From Stercorarius parasiticus (taxonomy: Eukaryota; Chordata; Aves; Charadriiformes; Stercorariidae): a stretch of 64,000 bases of DNA. Positions 11,461-24,400 of this stretch are shown piece by piece. A program made the position numbers and the translations under genes. Where the stretch lies: NCBI GenBank assembly GCA_013396915.1, contig VWZL01001354.1:124001-188000 (forward strand), written 5' to 3'. Within the stretch, counting starts at the first letter, position 1. The number at the start of each line of letters is the position of its first letter. The notes under the pieces are model-generated. The model did no database searches. It worked only from the letters and a program-made list of their open reading frames with translations, and had not been told where the DNA came from.

Positions 11461-12426
11461 TTATATCATTTCACTGTTGATATTAGTGAGTGATCTTACA
11501 CTTCCAGTTCGAAAACTTTTCCTGCGCACGCTTCGAAGGTAATTGCGATAAAGGATTACGCTGATGACTCTTGCCTGAAATTGTTTAGAAACTATATAGT
11601 ACAGTATAACATCCAAGCATGTACTGAGATTCATGAGAAAGGTGGTAAAGGCTGCCCATGGATTGTAAGCTGTTCCTTCTTCCTGCAACATCAGGAGGGC
11701 GAAGCAAATGTGGAAGGGTACAAAGCAGATGAGTACTTGAGCAATCAGAGTAACTATAATTCTTATGGATCTCTCCTTGGCCTTAGGCTTCAGTTTGGAA
11801 GTCTTGCCGCGGATAAAATTGTAAATAATGACTAGGTAACACCCCATCATGATAAACAAGGGAATCAAAAAGAAAAAAATTAAGCGAGAAAAGTTCAATG
11901 TATTTACTTCCTTCAAATGGATGATATCAAGCATTTTCAGGCAGGTGGTGAAATTCGAGGTTTTGTCTGGGTCAGATTGTAAAAACAGCAATGGGGATGT
12001 TGTTGCGAGGGTCATTATCCAGATTCCAGTGCAAGCCAGCACAGCTTTTTTTGTATTTTTTAGTTCTTTGACATGCTTGGGCTGGACAATAGCCATAAAT
12101 CTGTCTACGCTTATAAAAGTGAGCAACCACAGAGCAATGGCTGGATAAAATACAGTGAAAGCACTGATAATCCGACAGAATGTATCTCCGAAAGGCCATG
12201 TTTCTTTCCCATGGTAGATTATCCGAAAAGGCAAGGAAAGTATGAAAATTACATCAAGTAATGCCACATTCATCATATATACAGTTATTGTTGTCCTCTT
12301 CTTGGTAGTGCAGCTGAAAACCCATAGTGCGGTGGCATTCACCAGCAATCCCACTGTGAATACAAAACTGTAGAAGACCAGTGATGCAATCCTGTATTCT
12401 TCAGGGTGCTGGTTTCCAGGTATCAT
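11461..12426 (-). CDS. GPR18: GPR18, class A G-protein-coupled receptor
   Basis: An intact 321-residue rhodopsin-class receptor of the plasma membrane; GPR18 is expressed mainly in immune cells, and its proposed ligands (N-arachidonoylglycine, resolvin D2) are debated. Seven hydrophobic helices lie at roughly 15-38, 46-70, 84-107, 127-148, 180-204, 222-246 and 257-281. Landmarks: N30 (1.50), D58 (2.50), C84-C162 disulfide pair, DRF at 108-110 where human has DRY as I recall, W136 (4.50), P189 (5.50), CFVP at 234-237, and LDVILY at 271-276 in place of NPxxY. The C-terminal tail RRKSFR...NINSEMI matches GPR18 strongly. The start is chosen because an in-frame TGA lies two codons upstream and A is at -3; the N-terminus is about ten residues shorter than in human and has no N-glycosylation sequon (one exists in loop 2 at N158). 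It is nested antisense in UBAC2 intron 4. Confidence 0.96.
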   Translation of the reverse strand: MIPGNQHPEEYRIASLVFYSFVFTVGLLVNATALWVFSCTTKKRTTITVYMMNVALLDVIFILSLPFRIIYHGKETWPFGDTFCRIISAFTVFYPAIALWLLTFISVDRFMAIVQPKHVKELKNTKKAVLACTGIWIMTLATTSPLLFLQSDPDKTSNFTTCLKMLDIIHLKEVNTLNFSRLIFFFLIPLFIMMGCYLVIIYNFIRGKTSKLKPKAKERSIRIIVTLIAQVLICFVPFHICFALLMLQEEGTAYNPWAAFTTFLMNLSTCLDVILYYIVSKQFQARVISVILYRNYLRSVRRKSFRTGSVRSLTNINSEMI

Positions 12427-12455
12427 ATTTCAACTGAATTTAGGCCATATATACC
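12427..12455 (-). other. GPR18: GPR18 5' UTR portion with splice acceptor
   Basis: On the minus strand a pyrimidine-rich stretch ends in ttttcag at 12456-12457, giving an exon start at 12455, 29 bases before the ATG. This predicts that the GPR18 transcript has at least one upstream noncoding exon, which I cannot place. Confidence 0.6.
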
Positions 12456-15400
12456 CTGAAAATAGATAAAATATGAAAAGTTATTTTCAGTCAAATAAAA
12501 ACTGTATTTAGACACAAACAAGATGTTGTAGGATAGGGTCTAGTGATGAGATTGTCTTGTTTAGCTGTGAAAATGTGCTAGCCTTGTTGCTTTTTCTGAC
12601 TACAAATACATTATTGTGCTCTGAAGGAAGTACGTGTACTGTGAGACTTGTGAGAAATAGTATTTATAAGCTGGTTTTAATGAAATATTTTTAATTAAGA
12701 GATTTCTTATATAAGGAATCACAAAGTCTAGACTGATCAGCTACTTCTAGTGTGCTTTAGTAGCTGATAATTAGGCTGAAACAGTTGTAACTGAGTAAGA
12801 GAGGTATTTTCTAAAGACAACATTTCTTCAAGTTGTCCCTGTTGAAAAATTAATGACTAAAACTGGTAATAAAAAGAAATAAGTGAGCATGGCATGTAGT
12901 GACATTTGGGTATGCAAAGTGAAGTACTGACTTTGCATTTTATCTGTGTAAGGAACTACTTAGCTCCCAAACAAATAGGTGCATGCCGTTGCTCATAAAA
13001 GACATTAAAAAGCTACCTTAATAGCTATGTAGCTTCTAATACAGTATTTAATCCCAGGGCGACAGAACCAACCAGCTGACATCTGAATGAGATGGACAGA
13101 TTGATAAACTTCCTAGTTAAAAAAGTAAAAAGATGGGAAGCAGCTCAGTCTCTAATCAGGGCCTGTGTGAACAGTATTTTTTGGCGGGACAAGTTGCTGT
13201 CTGGTACCCAGCTGCCCCAGAGCACAGTTGTGTTGCTTCTCTCAGCTTCTTGGCCACAGGGAGTTGGACATCTGAAATGTCATTATGCAGACTTCGGTGA
13301 TGACAGCTGAAAGAGATTATCCTCTGGTTTACTCTGGAGCCACTTGAGGATGGCAGACCTTACCTGGTGTTTGCATGGGTGCTTTGGTTCACCCACACCC
13401 CCCCCCCACCTTCCTGGCTCTTGCTGTGGTCACGGTTTCATGACTTTGCATGGGAAGGTTCCTCTTTGGCCTTTTACCCAGTCCTGTGGGAGCTTTGTGA
13501 AGAGGAGGAGGAAAGAGTTAGTAGTTTATCTGATGTTCCCACTTGTGACAGATAGCCAAGTAACTTCTACAGCATCAGTTAGGCACCAAAACTGTTCCCA
13601 AGAGTGCACAGTTCCTGTGTATTTTATCTCCAAAAGTGGAGAATGTATTGAATAAAAGCTTATTGTTACTGCTCGTCTGGTTTATGCTTTCACTGTAATG
13701 TTAACAGGTACTTCTTTCAGTGGTACGGGAATACATCGTGGATCGAATCAGTGTTTGTTAATCTGGCGTTCTGGTTCGACACTGCTATCAGCTGTTTTTG
13801 AGAAGAGTATCCATGGCGTAACTAACTTAAGTATGACCTATTAAATCTTTTTTCAGGTTAGTTTCTGCCTTGAAATGTGAAGTTTGGACTTCTGATTTTC
13901 TCAAAATTCTCCAGTTTACAGATATAAAAAAAAAAAAATGCATAGAAGTCTCTAGCCCTAAACTTTTATCTCAAAGATATTTTTTTTTTATTAGCTGTAC
14001 AAAACAAAAAGGTGTGTTTTCTGATCAAATGAGGTCATTAGAACATGTAACAGAATTTATATTTTGTATGGGAAAAGCTATGCGTATAATACTGACAAAA
14101 AAAGAGGTTTGGAGGGCACCTGTGTGAATGCCTCTAAAATACCTCATGGTTTGAAGAACACTAAAAATAAAAAAATTAAAGCGTGATAGCAGACCTTATT
14201 GAAAGAAAATTTTTGTCGCACGTGCTTGCACAGTTGAAATATTATCTGGCATACTGTCCCGCTTTTATCACTGTTGCATAAAATTGTCCAAATACTGCTT
14301 AACACACACAACCCCCTCCGTCCCCTTCCCCACACGTTTTTTTTGCTCCTCTGTTCTGTTTTTTTCTCTCTTGCTAATGGTTGTGTATGACACAGTACAT
14401 GACTACTTATCTCAAGATCCTGACTGATTTAGCAGGTGAATTGAGTAGTAATGTATAGGGTAGGTAGAAGAATTAACTTTTTCTAGAATGAATGTTAATA
14501 AGTGGCATGGATTTTGGTTTTGCTCTTCTCTCCTTTTGACTTGCAGTGACTGTAATCGTTTCTGGTCAGGTCTTGTTTCCGAAATAACCAGCAGGCTGAT
14601 GTTGATGGGAAGAGGGGAAGCTGAATCTGGCGTGAGCGTCTATCGGAACCTGTGGTTCCATGTCTTGTTTGCTGGTTATTTCAAGTTTGTGCCAGTTTTG
14701 AGATATCTCAAAGAATGGACCTACTGTAACAAAAAGGGTTGGATTTTTTTGTTTATTTGTTGAAGACACTGTTTCCAAATTTTGTGGGTTTAGATGCATG
14801 TCAGTGTTATAATTGGGTATTTCTCCTAAATATAATTTTAAGAATCTAAAACTTAACATTTATTAAACAATTAAAAATAAATAATATTTAACACAAAATT
14901 ATTAAATAATGAGATTTTTCTAAAAGCATGTAGTTACCTATCTGCATTTCTACACGAATGCAGATGTTCTGCTTTTTCATCAGTACTCATCTGCATGGAG
15001 TTCAGGTTGATATCTCCCAGGTCAGCCCAAGTAGATCTCTGGGTGGATGGTTTTGCCCTAGGTGTCATTTTTCATAATGGGAACACTTACTTACTGGTAT
15101 TGATTGAAGCGCCTGCTGAAGAGCCCCTGGAGTCACAGGTTTCCAAATGTCTGTCTGTGTTAATTCTAAATGATTACTCTGATGTCGGTCTGTATGTTTT
15201 ATCAATCTGCTTTAATTTTTTAACGATAGCTGAGGTCCTGAATATCTAACGTGAATTGTGAAACCCATCCAGGTGCTGTGTACAAGAACAAAGACTTTCA
15301 GAACAAACCCAGAATTAAATCTTTTACTCCAGATTCTTATTATGAGTTAGGTAACAGTGACTCCGTTTAAAGGACTGTGTGTGTATCTCTCTTCCCAAGC

Positions 15401-15716
15401 CCCTTTTATTTTTTCCTTTGGCTGCGCCTTATGTTTGCTCACATTTCCCTGAGGAGGACATGGCTTTCAGTGAAGCACAGAGAGACCAAGCAACAAGATA
15501 TTCTCCTGGTTTTAGTTTCATGAAAACAAGCATTTTTCCCTTAGTGATAACTTACTTACCAATGCTTTTTGTTATTGCGTATTTTAAAATTTATGGTTAA
15601 AATACTAAACAACAGTATTTATGGTACTGTGCTTTTACAAATGCAGTCATTTTACTTTAAATGTTATTTATAGAATGCTGCTGATACTTTGAAAGTGCAT
15701 TAAAGAATGTCTTTTC
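12456..15716 (+). other. UBAC2 intron 4 segment
   Basis: Intronic sequence without recognisable genes. It includes a run of ten C at 13398-13407 and an A-run near 13926. Several short reading frames (for example 13344-13655 and 14488-14763) show no family resemblance and are taken as chance. Confidence 0.75.
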
Positions 15717-15781
15717 ATAACGGTTGGACTCAGTGACCTTAAAGATCCCTTCCAACCTAGACGATGCTATGGTTCTGTAGA
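15717..15781 (+). mobile_element. CR1 LINE 3'-tail fragment
   Basis: About 65 bases matching only the CR1 3' UTR end: GGTTGGACTCAGTGACCTTA, then CCCTTCCAACCTAGACGATG and a mutated tail (CTATGGTTCTGTAG). A very short 5'-truncated copy. Confidence 0.85.
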
Positions 15782-18700
15782 ATAAATGCCCATGTTCAGC
15801 TTCTGAAGAAACAAGTCTATCTTAGGAACATATATAAACATCCAAGTTACTTTGTTGGCATAGCATAATGGATTGTCACTCACCTTTTGTGCACTCCAGA
15901 GTTTCTTCAGCGATGCTCCTTTCATAGCCCCAATTCTGTAGAAGGTTTACACTTCCTCTTCCCTGCTCAGCTTCACTTAGCTAAAATAGCTCCTCTTCGC
16001 AGGCAGGAAACAATGACGCAGTCTAGCTACTTCTGAACTTTTATTGGTCATACTTAAAAGTATCTTGCTAAAATTTCACATAAGTGTGGTGTCTGTGAAC
16101 TGATAATTCTATTGCCTTTGAACAGGCAAGCTTTTATAGTATTTCCAGTGTGGTCATACTGGGCTGTTGTACTATGTATCTTTTTATAATAAATTTTTAA
16201 ATGTTTGTGGTATAACGAAAGCATATTTTTGGTTGATGTTTACATGCAAAGATATCTGGAAGAGTATCCATCTTGGTTATGCAAAAGTGTCTAATAAGCA
16301 CAATGTAAATGTGTTTTCTGTAAAGCATAGTCTGTGTTTTGTGGAAATCCCCATTGTAGTTATATTTGCCTTGGACAGTAGTCAGTATGAAAGTGACAGA
16401 AACTTGCTACATTTGAAATGAGAAGTTTGATTCACTTGAATACATGGCTTCATTTATGCCTGTACTTACCATATTTTACTAACCCAACAGTGATGTTTCT
16501 GTATTTTATTTGCTGTCTAAAATAATAACATGCCTAATTAAGAGCTTTGCAGAAAAACACTGTATGAAGGTTTTAGCCTTTATTAAAATGGAGTAAAATC
16601 TCTGAACTGTGTCACTACAACGGACATCTTTGGCAAAATGGGAGTATTCACAAAGGCTAATAGGTGAAGAAGACTAAATTTCCTGCATTTTCTCTTTGTC
16701 AACTCAAAAAAAGAGCCAGCCTTTGAAAGAACCATTCAGAGGAGGAGATCATGCCAAATTCTCTGTAGAGTGCTCGCTAGCTCCAGGTCTCTGACCACCA
16801 GTCTTTGAGACACTAAAGCACACTATGGAGAGTTTGTTACCTCTTGTGGCCTCCACTTTTTTCCCCCCAAATGAAGCAAAAAGGTGTGTTGAGGAAGGGA
16901 ACAGTAATATTTTGGTGTCCTCCTGGCATGCAGTCAAGAATTTTCTGGAATGTGCGCGTGATGCCAGAAGGAACAAAGTCCTGCAGTTCAGATGCAGCCA
17001 GAATCAGGTTTGTTTCTGGGGACATCTTTCTTCACTGACTGTAGAAGTAATGTAGGTAGGCGATCCTCACTTAGTGCTAAAGATAACTTCTGTGAAAAAT
17101 ACCCTCTGTGCTGGAGTCATGTAATTTATCTCAGCCGAATGGGTTTGTGGTAGTGCGTAGGTATTTGCATAGGTCAGTGTAATGGGTGAAATTATCACAG
17201 GGAGGGACCTGGGTATGGTTTTCAATGTGTAGATTAACAATGTATTTAAATATTTGGTCTTTACTGTTTCGGTGAACTAATAACAAACAATTTTTGTGAT
17301 CGTTCCAAAGACCTCTTAAATGCAATGAGCTGCAAATCCTACCCAGACCATCCTATAGAAATATAAATCTATTTTAAAAGTGCTTAATATTTTAGGATTA
17401 AGGAGTATCTTAAAAGGACTAACCAGTGTTGAAAACTCTTCAGTGGCTTTATCATTAGCAAGACAACTCTGGAGCATGCTCCAGCAGGATGAGTCGCTCA
17501 TAGTGTTTTTAAGTTTAGTGAAAGCTTATTGAAATTCGGTGACATATATTTTTAAAAGGTTTAAAAAAGAGTGTGTGGCTCCTGGAAGAGAATAAGTAGG
17601 CTTTTGAACTGAACTGTGCCATTGCATCAGACACAGTTGGCAAGAGTAGTTTATGTTGGGAAAAATAATGTACAGAAGTCCATAGGTCCCTTCCCACCTG
17701 AACTGCACTATGAATGCACCAAACAAGCAAGTGGATAGACAGTGCTCCACTTAGCTGAAGAGGTAGTACAACAATTAATTCTGGATTTGGATGGAAACCA
17801 GGCGGGTGTTGAAGCTGGGATCAGAAAAGCTGTATGCAGTGAGCTGCCTCTTGGCTTGCTGTCTTCTTGGGGGAGGCTCGCGAGGGTGAGGTTTTATAGC
17901 CGTGTCTCATTTTGTCTGGAGAGGGTGGCTGACGTCTCCACCCTGCAGGGGAGCTCAGGCCTCGCGAGGGCAGCTGGAATCAAGTCTAACTTAGCAGTTT
18001 ACACAGGTGGATAACAGCAGCCCAGTTGAGTTTACAGGCACGCTAGCCATCCAGATGGTGTGCCATAGCATAATAACGTGTCAGTCCATGTTCTGCTTTC
18101 ACTCATGCTTTTCACAGTCTGCCTGGTGAAGAGGCAGACAAACAGCTCTGCTGCTGACAAGGTGGAAGGCCTTCCCCCTCAGCATGGAGCCGTGTGCTGA
18201 GAAGAGTCTTTGCAGGACCAGTAAGCACGTGCTCATTCTTGTCTAGGTGCTGAGGCTGGCTGCAGCTGCAGGGTGATGAACATTTGGAGGTGAACACCCC
18301 AGTGAAAAATTGCACTGACTGTGGTTTGTGAGAGGCAGGGGGCCGCTCTGCTGTGCTATGTTCCCCTGGCGCTTTGGTTTCTGTTGTAGGAAGCACCTGA
18401 CTCTATTTTTGTTTTCTTCTCCTTCTGTACTGTTTTATCAGCTAGAGATGAGTGTCTTGCATTGGTTTCCCTCAGATGGGTGAGTACTTCCACCACTCCA
18501 GCTTTTACTGAAATAAATGCTTGGCTCCCTCCAGGGTCTTTTTTTTTTGCTATTCTGGAGTTCAGGGAGTAAAGAAGATCATTTTAGTTGGGTTATGTTG
18601 TATTAAAGCCATTTTTGAGTAGCTAAGACAATGTACTTCATGTTGGAGGATAAGGCAGAGTGCACATGGGGTATGTTACAGTGCCTTCACTAACTGGTGG

Positions 18701-21109
18701 TAAGCCTTAGAAGAAGTGAGCTTGATCATTTGCAACAGTGTGAAAGTGCAGCACTGAAGGGATTGTCTTCATGCTGTTGTTTTTGCAGGAGTAATGTATT
18801 GCTGGGTCTTTCAGTGGCTTAGTTACAGTACAGAAAAGTATGTTTTGCCTCTCCAGTTCCTGTGTAATGTAAGCTTTGTCCAGCTGATATAGAGAAGTTC
18901 TGCACGCAGAGGGGCAGAAGGATCACCCACCGCTTCAGTTTGGTAAGGAGCAGGCTTGAGCTTGTGTCCTCCTTCTCCCTCTGAACTTTCCAGCATTTGG
19001 ACCTATTGAAAAGAAAGAACTGAAGCTTCTTGCACGGTCCAGTGCACCAGTGGTGCAGGAAGCAACTTTCCTATGTGTCAGTTTGTTAATTTACAGGCTT
19101 GCTGTTGTGGCTGAGTTCCCATGTAGTTTTGGGTTACTGGTCTCAACCTTGATGAAATTGTGCTTCATTATTTTTTATTCCCATATTTTGTTGTACCATA
19201 GTGAAGGTTTAAGAACAGACTAGTGGTTAAAAGCTGTCATGGCACTGAATGCATAAACTTCTTGCGATTGTTTCCAGTTCTGCCATGTGCGCGTTACTCA
19301 GAGGCTGCGTCATGGCATAGCTGTCCCTCCTCTCCCACGCCTCAACCTGTGAGTGAGTGTAAATGCTGTGTGCAGCAGAGCTGAAGGAATGGGAAACAGA
19401 GCAGCTTAAGAGGACTGCAGCCTAGTTAGCCATACCTGACGTGTCCTAATTACTGTCACATTTTGCTTTCTCTTCTGCGTTTTGCTAGAATTTGATGTGG
19501 TTTGAGGAAAGAGTTCCTGATTTTTTCCTTTAAAAAAAAAATCAGTAATGAAATTGACATTCCATGTTTGTCCTAGGGTTTTTGCTTTTTTTCCCCTTCT
19601 CCTCTTGTACAGCCGGGATACCCTCTGTGTCACTAAATACCCTAAAAATATACAGTGCATCTGGCCTCTAGTTCATCTGTTCAGCAGTGTCAGCCTTTGA
19701 AAGAAGCAATGCTTCTACAAAAATTAATTGAAATGAAAGTTGCATCTCTAAGATGTCTGAGAGTGGGGTAGTGGACTGGAGACAGTGGATTGTTATGCAG
19801 CAGCGATCTCAGAATGTGTGTTCTCTAATATTAGCTCATGGCAAATACCAGCACAGCTCCATGCTTGTTGATGAACCCGCATTGCCTTTGGCAGATTTCT
19901 TAAAATGTTGCGTCTGTGTTCTGCTTTCCACCAGTGTTCTGTTGTGTTGGGAAGCAGGTTTTTTTTTTTCCAAAAAGTACAGATTTCTCATGACAAATAT
20001 TTTGTAGTTGCTTAAAATCTGCATGAATACTCAGCTTTTTCTCTTTTCTTTCCTTTTTAAAATCTGTGTGCATTGTCAGGAGCTATGCATTAAGTTAGTT
20101 GCCCAGTTTGGAAGTGTCTGGGAAAGCTTTTTCAAATACCCTTTCCTTACTAAGTATGTGTTCTGTAATATTTTTACTATTAAACTGCTCTTAAAATTCT
20201 CAGGTGCATAGGAGTACTGTTCTGAAACTTGATATGCCTCCCAGGGATAGAGTTAATGTTTGAAGAGAAATGTCTTCATTGGGAGCTGCTTATACTCAGA
20301 TTCTTTTGATGAAGTCTAGTGCAGAAGTAGGGAAAATCGTTTTGACACCTCCAGAGTTCAGGAGGTTGGAAAACCTCTGCTCAGTGACTAGCCTGAGTAT
20401 ATGTAATCAGAAATTAAATAATTACAAAATGCTGCATGCACTTTAGCATTCCAGTGAAGTGTTTAATCAAAAGTTCCTGAAGTGAGAGGGAGTTGTGCAG
20501 ATCAACAAACACCATAGTGTGTTGAGGTTGTGAAGCTTGGTGTGCTGCAGTGGAGTTGAGCTGACATGAGAGGGAACATTCAGGGTGGTAAGGGGGCTGG
20601 AAGAATCCAGACCGGGACAAAGCAGCTCAGATCCTGCCATATAGCAGGGGATCTGGTTGGTTAGGATCTCTGCAGGGCAGAGCTGCTCGCTGTGTAGGCT
20701 CAGCACTGCTCTTGGAGGAGAAGTTGAGTGTGAATATGCTCAGTGCACCTGAACTGAGCACGAGGCCAGCTGATGCTGTGAGCTGGCAAAGGAAGACAGC
20801 AGAGCTGGCTGCAAGCAGATGATTTCAGAGAAGTCACTCTCCTTGCACCTGACGTACAGATATGGCATTCTGCCATATCACTTTGTGCTGTGCTGTCTCT
20901 GCTATGTGAAAAATACCGAGGGAGGCAGACTACCCAACTGCTCCATGAAGGACCATTATCAGAGCGCCATTCTTTTCTGCGCTTTGAAATGCACTTATCT
21001 GTAGACTTGGAAAGGCAAGAAATAAAGGCCCTTAGTGCCTTTTTCATCATATCTCAACTAGTTACAGTGCTGCGTCCTTTCAGAGGACTCTCTACTTTCT
21101 GACAAATTA
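15782..21109 (+). other. UBAC2 intron 4 segment
   Basis: About 5.3 kb of intronic sequence. Locally more GC-rich patches (about 17740-18400 and 20480-20820) carry reading frames on both strands without recognisable domains. A small palindrome lies at 20859-20879 (9-base arms around TTC). No gene or named repeat was recognised. Confidence 0.7.
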
Positions 21110-21443
21110 TTAAAGTACTTAAAGAGGTCCTACAGGAAAGATGGGGACAAACTTTTTAGCAGGGTCTGTTGTGATAGGACAAGGGGTAATGGCTTTAAAC
21201 TAAAAGAGGGTAGATTCAGACTAGATATGAGGAAGAAATTTTTTACAGTGAGGGTGGTGAAATACTGGAGCAGGTTGCCCAGAGAGGTGGTAGATGCCCC
21301 ATCCCTGGAAAAATTCAAGGTCAGGTTGGCTGGGGCTCTGAGCAACGTGATCTAGTTGAAGATGTCCCTGCTTATTGCAGGGGGGTTGGACGAGATGACC
21401 CTTAAAGGTTCCCTCCGGCCAAACTATTCTATTCTATGATTCT
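21110..21443 (+). mobile_element. CR1 LINE 3' fragment
   Basis: Contains the end of CR1 ORF2 in broken frames (CAGGTTGCCCAGAGAGGTGG, the LPREVV-type block) and a 3' UTR (GGGGGTTGGACGAGATGACC), finishing in ATTCTATTCTATGATTCTGA. A 5'-truncated, inactive copy in the sense of UBAC2. Confidence 0.9.
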
Positions 21444-24400
21444 GAACTACAAAAATAAATATATTTTATATTTATGTATTTTACACACACACACGCACCC
21501 TCTCTTGAAAGGGAAGGGGCTGAAAACTCCTGAACTTTATTGTGACAAGAAACCTAGCAGAATAAGGCAGGGCATAGATTTGAATTTCAGTAATTTAAGC
21601 AGCAAGTTTCCTTACATAGACACTGTTTTGGCAAAGATAGCTCTAAGAGAGGATGAGGCAGTGAAGCTGAGCAGGGGCTTGTGTAGCTAGAATTCTCTGA
21701 CACTTTGATCCTTTGCCTCCACATCATACTGGCTGTCAGTGCATTTTTATTTTTGTCCTAGAACATCTGGGACATTGCTTTCATGTGCTTGTAACTGAGC
21801 TCTGTGCTGTGTGGTTATGTGGGACACCAAATTCATAGCACTTGCCCAAACTGCAGAAATGGGAGGGAGCGCACAGCTTGTTTTGAATAAGGTGCAGTGG
21901 AGGAAGAGTGGGCGATAAAGGTGGAGGGAGGTGGGAGATCTCTGTATTCCTCCTCCTTTCTGATTTGACAGCATATGGGAGGTAACTGAAAGAACTATAC
22001 CAACAGCCCATGGCTCACAGTGCTTATTACTGTCGAGATGATGTAATTTGTTTCCAAGATGATGGGCCTAAACTGTCATGGATATTATGTGGGTTCTTGG
22101 CATAGTATCTTTTAGTAGTGTTGGTGGATCTGGCTTCTCTTTACTGACAGACAGTTCTTGTCCCGATGCTTATACTGCCCGGTGCTAAGATCTCTGACAT
22201 CTGAAAATGGGGCTTAGGCTCCAGTAAGAAGCACTTCAGTGAAAGGCTTTTTAACCGCTGCTGTGGTGAAGATTAATTACTGCATCAATGCTGCCATCTA
22301 CAGATCTTTGTCTAGCATAGCAACAGAGCTTTGAAACAGCAGCAGACCAGTGTCATGGGGGGTCATTCCTTTATATGCCTGCACTACTTAGTCACATGTG
22401 CAGGTAAACGGATTATGAAGAGTGAAAAACACTTTTTCTTTTTGAACGATAAGACACAATTGAGTTGTAAACAAACATTTCCTTACTGTGTGTAGTCTGA
22501 ATTTACCCAGGGAAAATGAAGAATTAGAAGACATCTAGTGGGGGAAAGAGAAGGACAGGAAAAAACATGTGCCATTATTCTTCTGGCTTTGTTATATAAT
22601 GGAGGGATAAAAACTAAAATTAAAAATTAAGCAACCCTGTGTTTTTAAAGCTACCCACTTCCTGATTTTGTTGTGTTTTATTTGTTTGATGTGTCTCTAT
22701 CAAAATAAGACACAATAGTAACAACGTTCTTACCACAGCACTTCATTTTTGTGGAGGAGTGAGTGTTTGTGTTCTGAATGTTTTATAATTATTATTTAAT
22801 GAAAATAAGCAATGCCTTCTTTCCTATGTGGGAATACAGGGGCTCTTTTTTAGCTTAATAGTTGACCCCTGAAGGTTGTTTTCAGTCTGGGTGGAGATGA
22901 TCCCCTCTAAGAAAATCAGATGCCTTTACTGGCAGCTTTTGGGGTTTTTTTCCTCCCCTTTTCTTCCTCTTTCAGGAAGTAGCAACACCTTGTTTGTTCC
23001 TCATGTTCAACCATAGTAAAGGAAGACAGGGATGTGGAAGTCCCTTTGGAGTTTAAAAGGAAATCCTGCATCTAATTGTAGATGTCTGTGCCAAACAGTT
23101 CTGTACAAATTATAATTTTGGCTATTGTTTGCAAATTGGCTTACTGTCAGTGGTGCCCCACATTACTTCATCTGAAGGAAAACAATCTCAACATAGTTAT
23201 TACCTCCTAGAAACATCAGTTGTCTCCTATCTGCAGAAGTTCTGCTACCAGCATGGGTTGCTACAACATTTTTATTTTAAGGGTCTGGTATCTTTTCGTA
23301 TAAGGGATAAAGTATCCCCCTCCATCATGGAATGAACTGCCTCCATTCCAATGATGGTCTTATGCGTCTTTCTTCCCTCTCCTCATATTTTTAGGGCAGC
23401 TAATTATTTGATTGGGGTGGAGGAAAAAGGAAGAAAAATGGAGGAAAAATTCTTCAAAGCAGTTGGGAGATGTTATTAGTATGAGGAGATACTGTGTCTG
23501 TCATGTCTTTTTGAAAAATAAAGAGTGTATGATTGCTGTCTTAGGACAAAGAGGAGTGTAACTGAGTAACTTCACAAAGGATGTCTTGCAGTGACTGATG
23601 CTTGATGCTTGAAACCCCTCTTGGTTTACCAAAGTAATGGACAGAAGTTAATTCAGTAAGTTCAGTGGTTTTCTGAGAAGGCACACTTGCATGATTGAGA
23701 CTTCAAAAAACAAATACACGAGACACAAGACAGTTCATATAGTTGGTGAAAAAAACTAATGTGGTTGCTTCACTAAATAATAAAGAAATTAGAACTTACC
23801 TTTTTCAGAGTTAAAGGACTTTGCAGACTTCCTGTATAAATAACAAGATTTTTTGGTATGACTTTCTTTTAAAATTTCCTCTTTGCTTTTATTTTATGCT
23901 TACCGAATACTCTCCTTTTGTTTAGTCATCACTTTGCTTCAGGCACCTTGGTCTGTAGTTTGGAAAAAGGGTTATATGGTGGTCGTAATGGGGAAGTATT
24001 TTTTGCAAAGAAATCACTTCTCTGCTGCAGCTTTTCTATTTTGTTTCTGTTTTGTCATGAACAAGCTAAACAATTTCCTGCCAGCAGCTTGGGCCTTAGA
24101 ATACTTAGAGAGCTCTCTTCGGAAAAAGAAAAGATGAGCTATAGCCACAAATCAACAGAAAATGTGAATGGTGTCTTGACAAAAAAAAACCAAACAACAA
24201 AATTGTGGGAAGCATTTTAATTTTCAAATATTGTGAAGTAAGCCAAACTGTGTGAATAAGACGAACATTAAAACCTCTCTTTACTACTCCATAGCCTTTG
24301 AAGATGCTATGATGTCTGTTACAATGTACTAATTATAATGTGGTAAGTTATGAGAAGAGATTTGATTATTTTTTTTTAATAATTTTTTTTTAGCCATCCC

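Noticed and set aside
11581..12148. Plus-strand frames over GPR18 as coding
   Set aside because: They are shadows of the GPR18 coding sequence on the other strand.
16749..17055. Stop-poor region with four overlapping frames
   Set aside because: No frame resembles a known protein and none is flanked by convincing splice sites.
17680..17715. Possible CR1 tail (GGTCCCTTCCCACCTGAAC)
   Set aside because: Only about 20 bases resemble CR1, with no upstream CR1 3' UTR and no proper tail.
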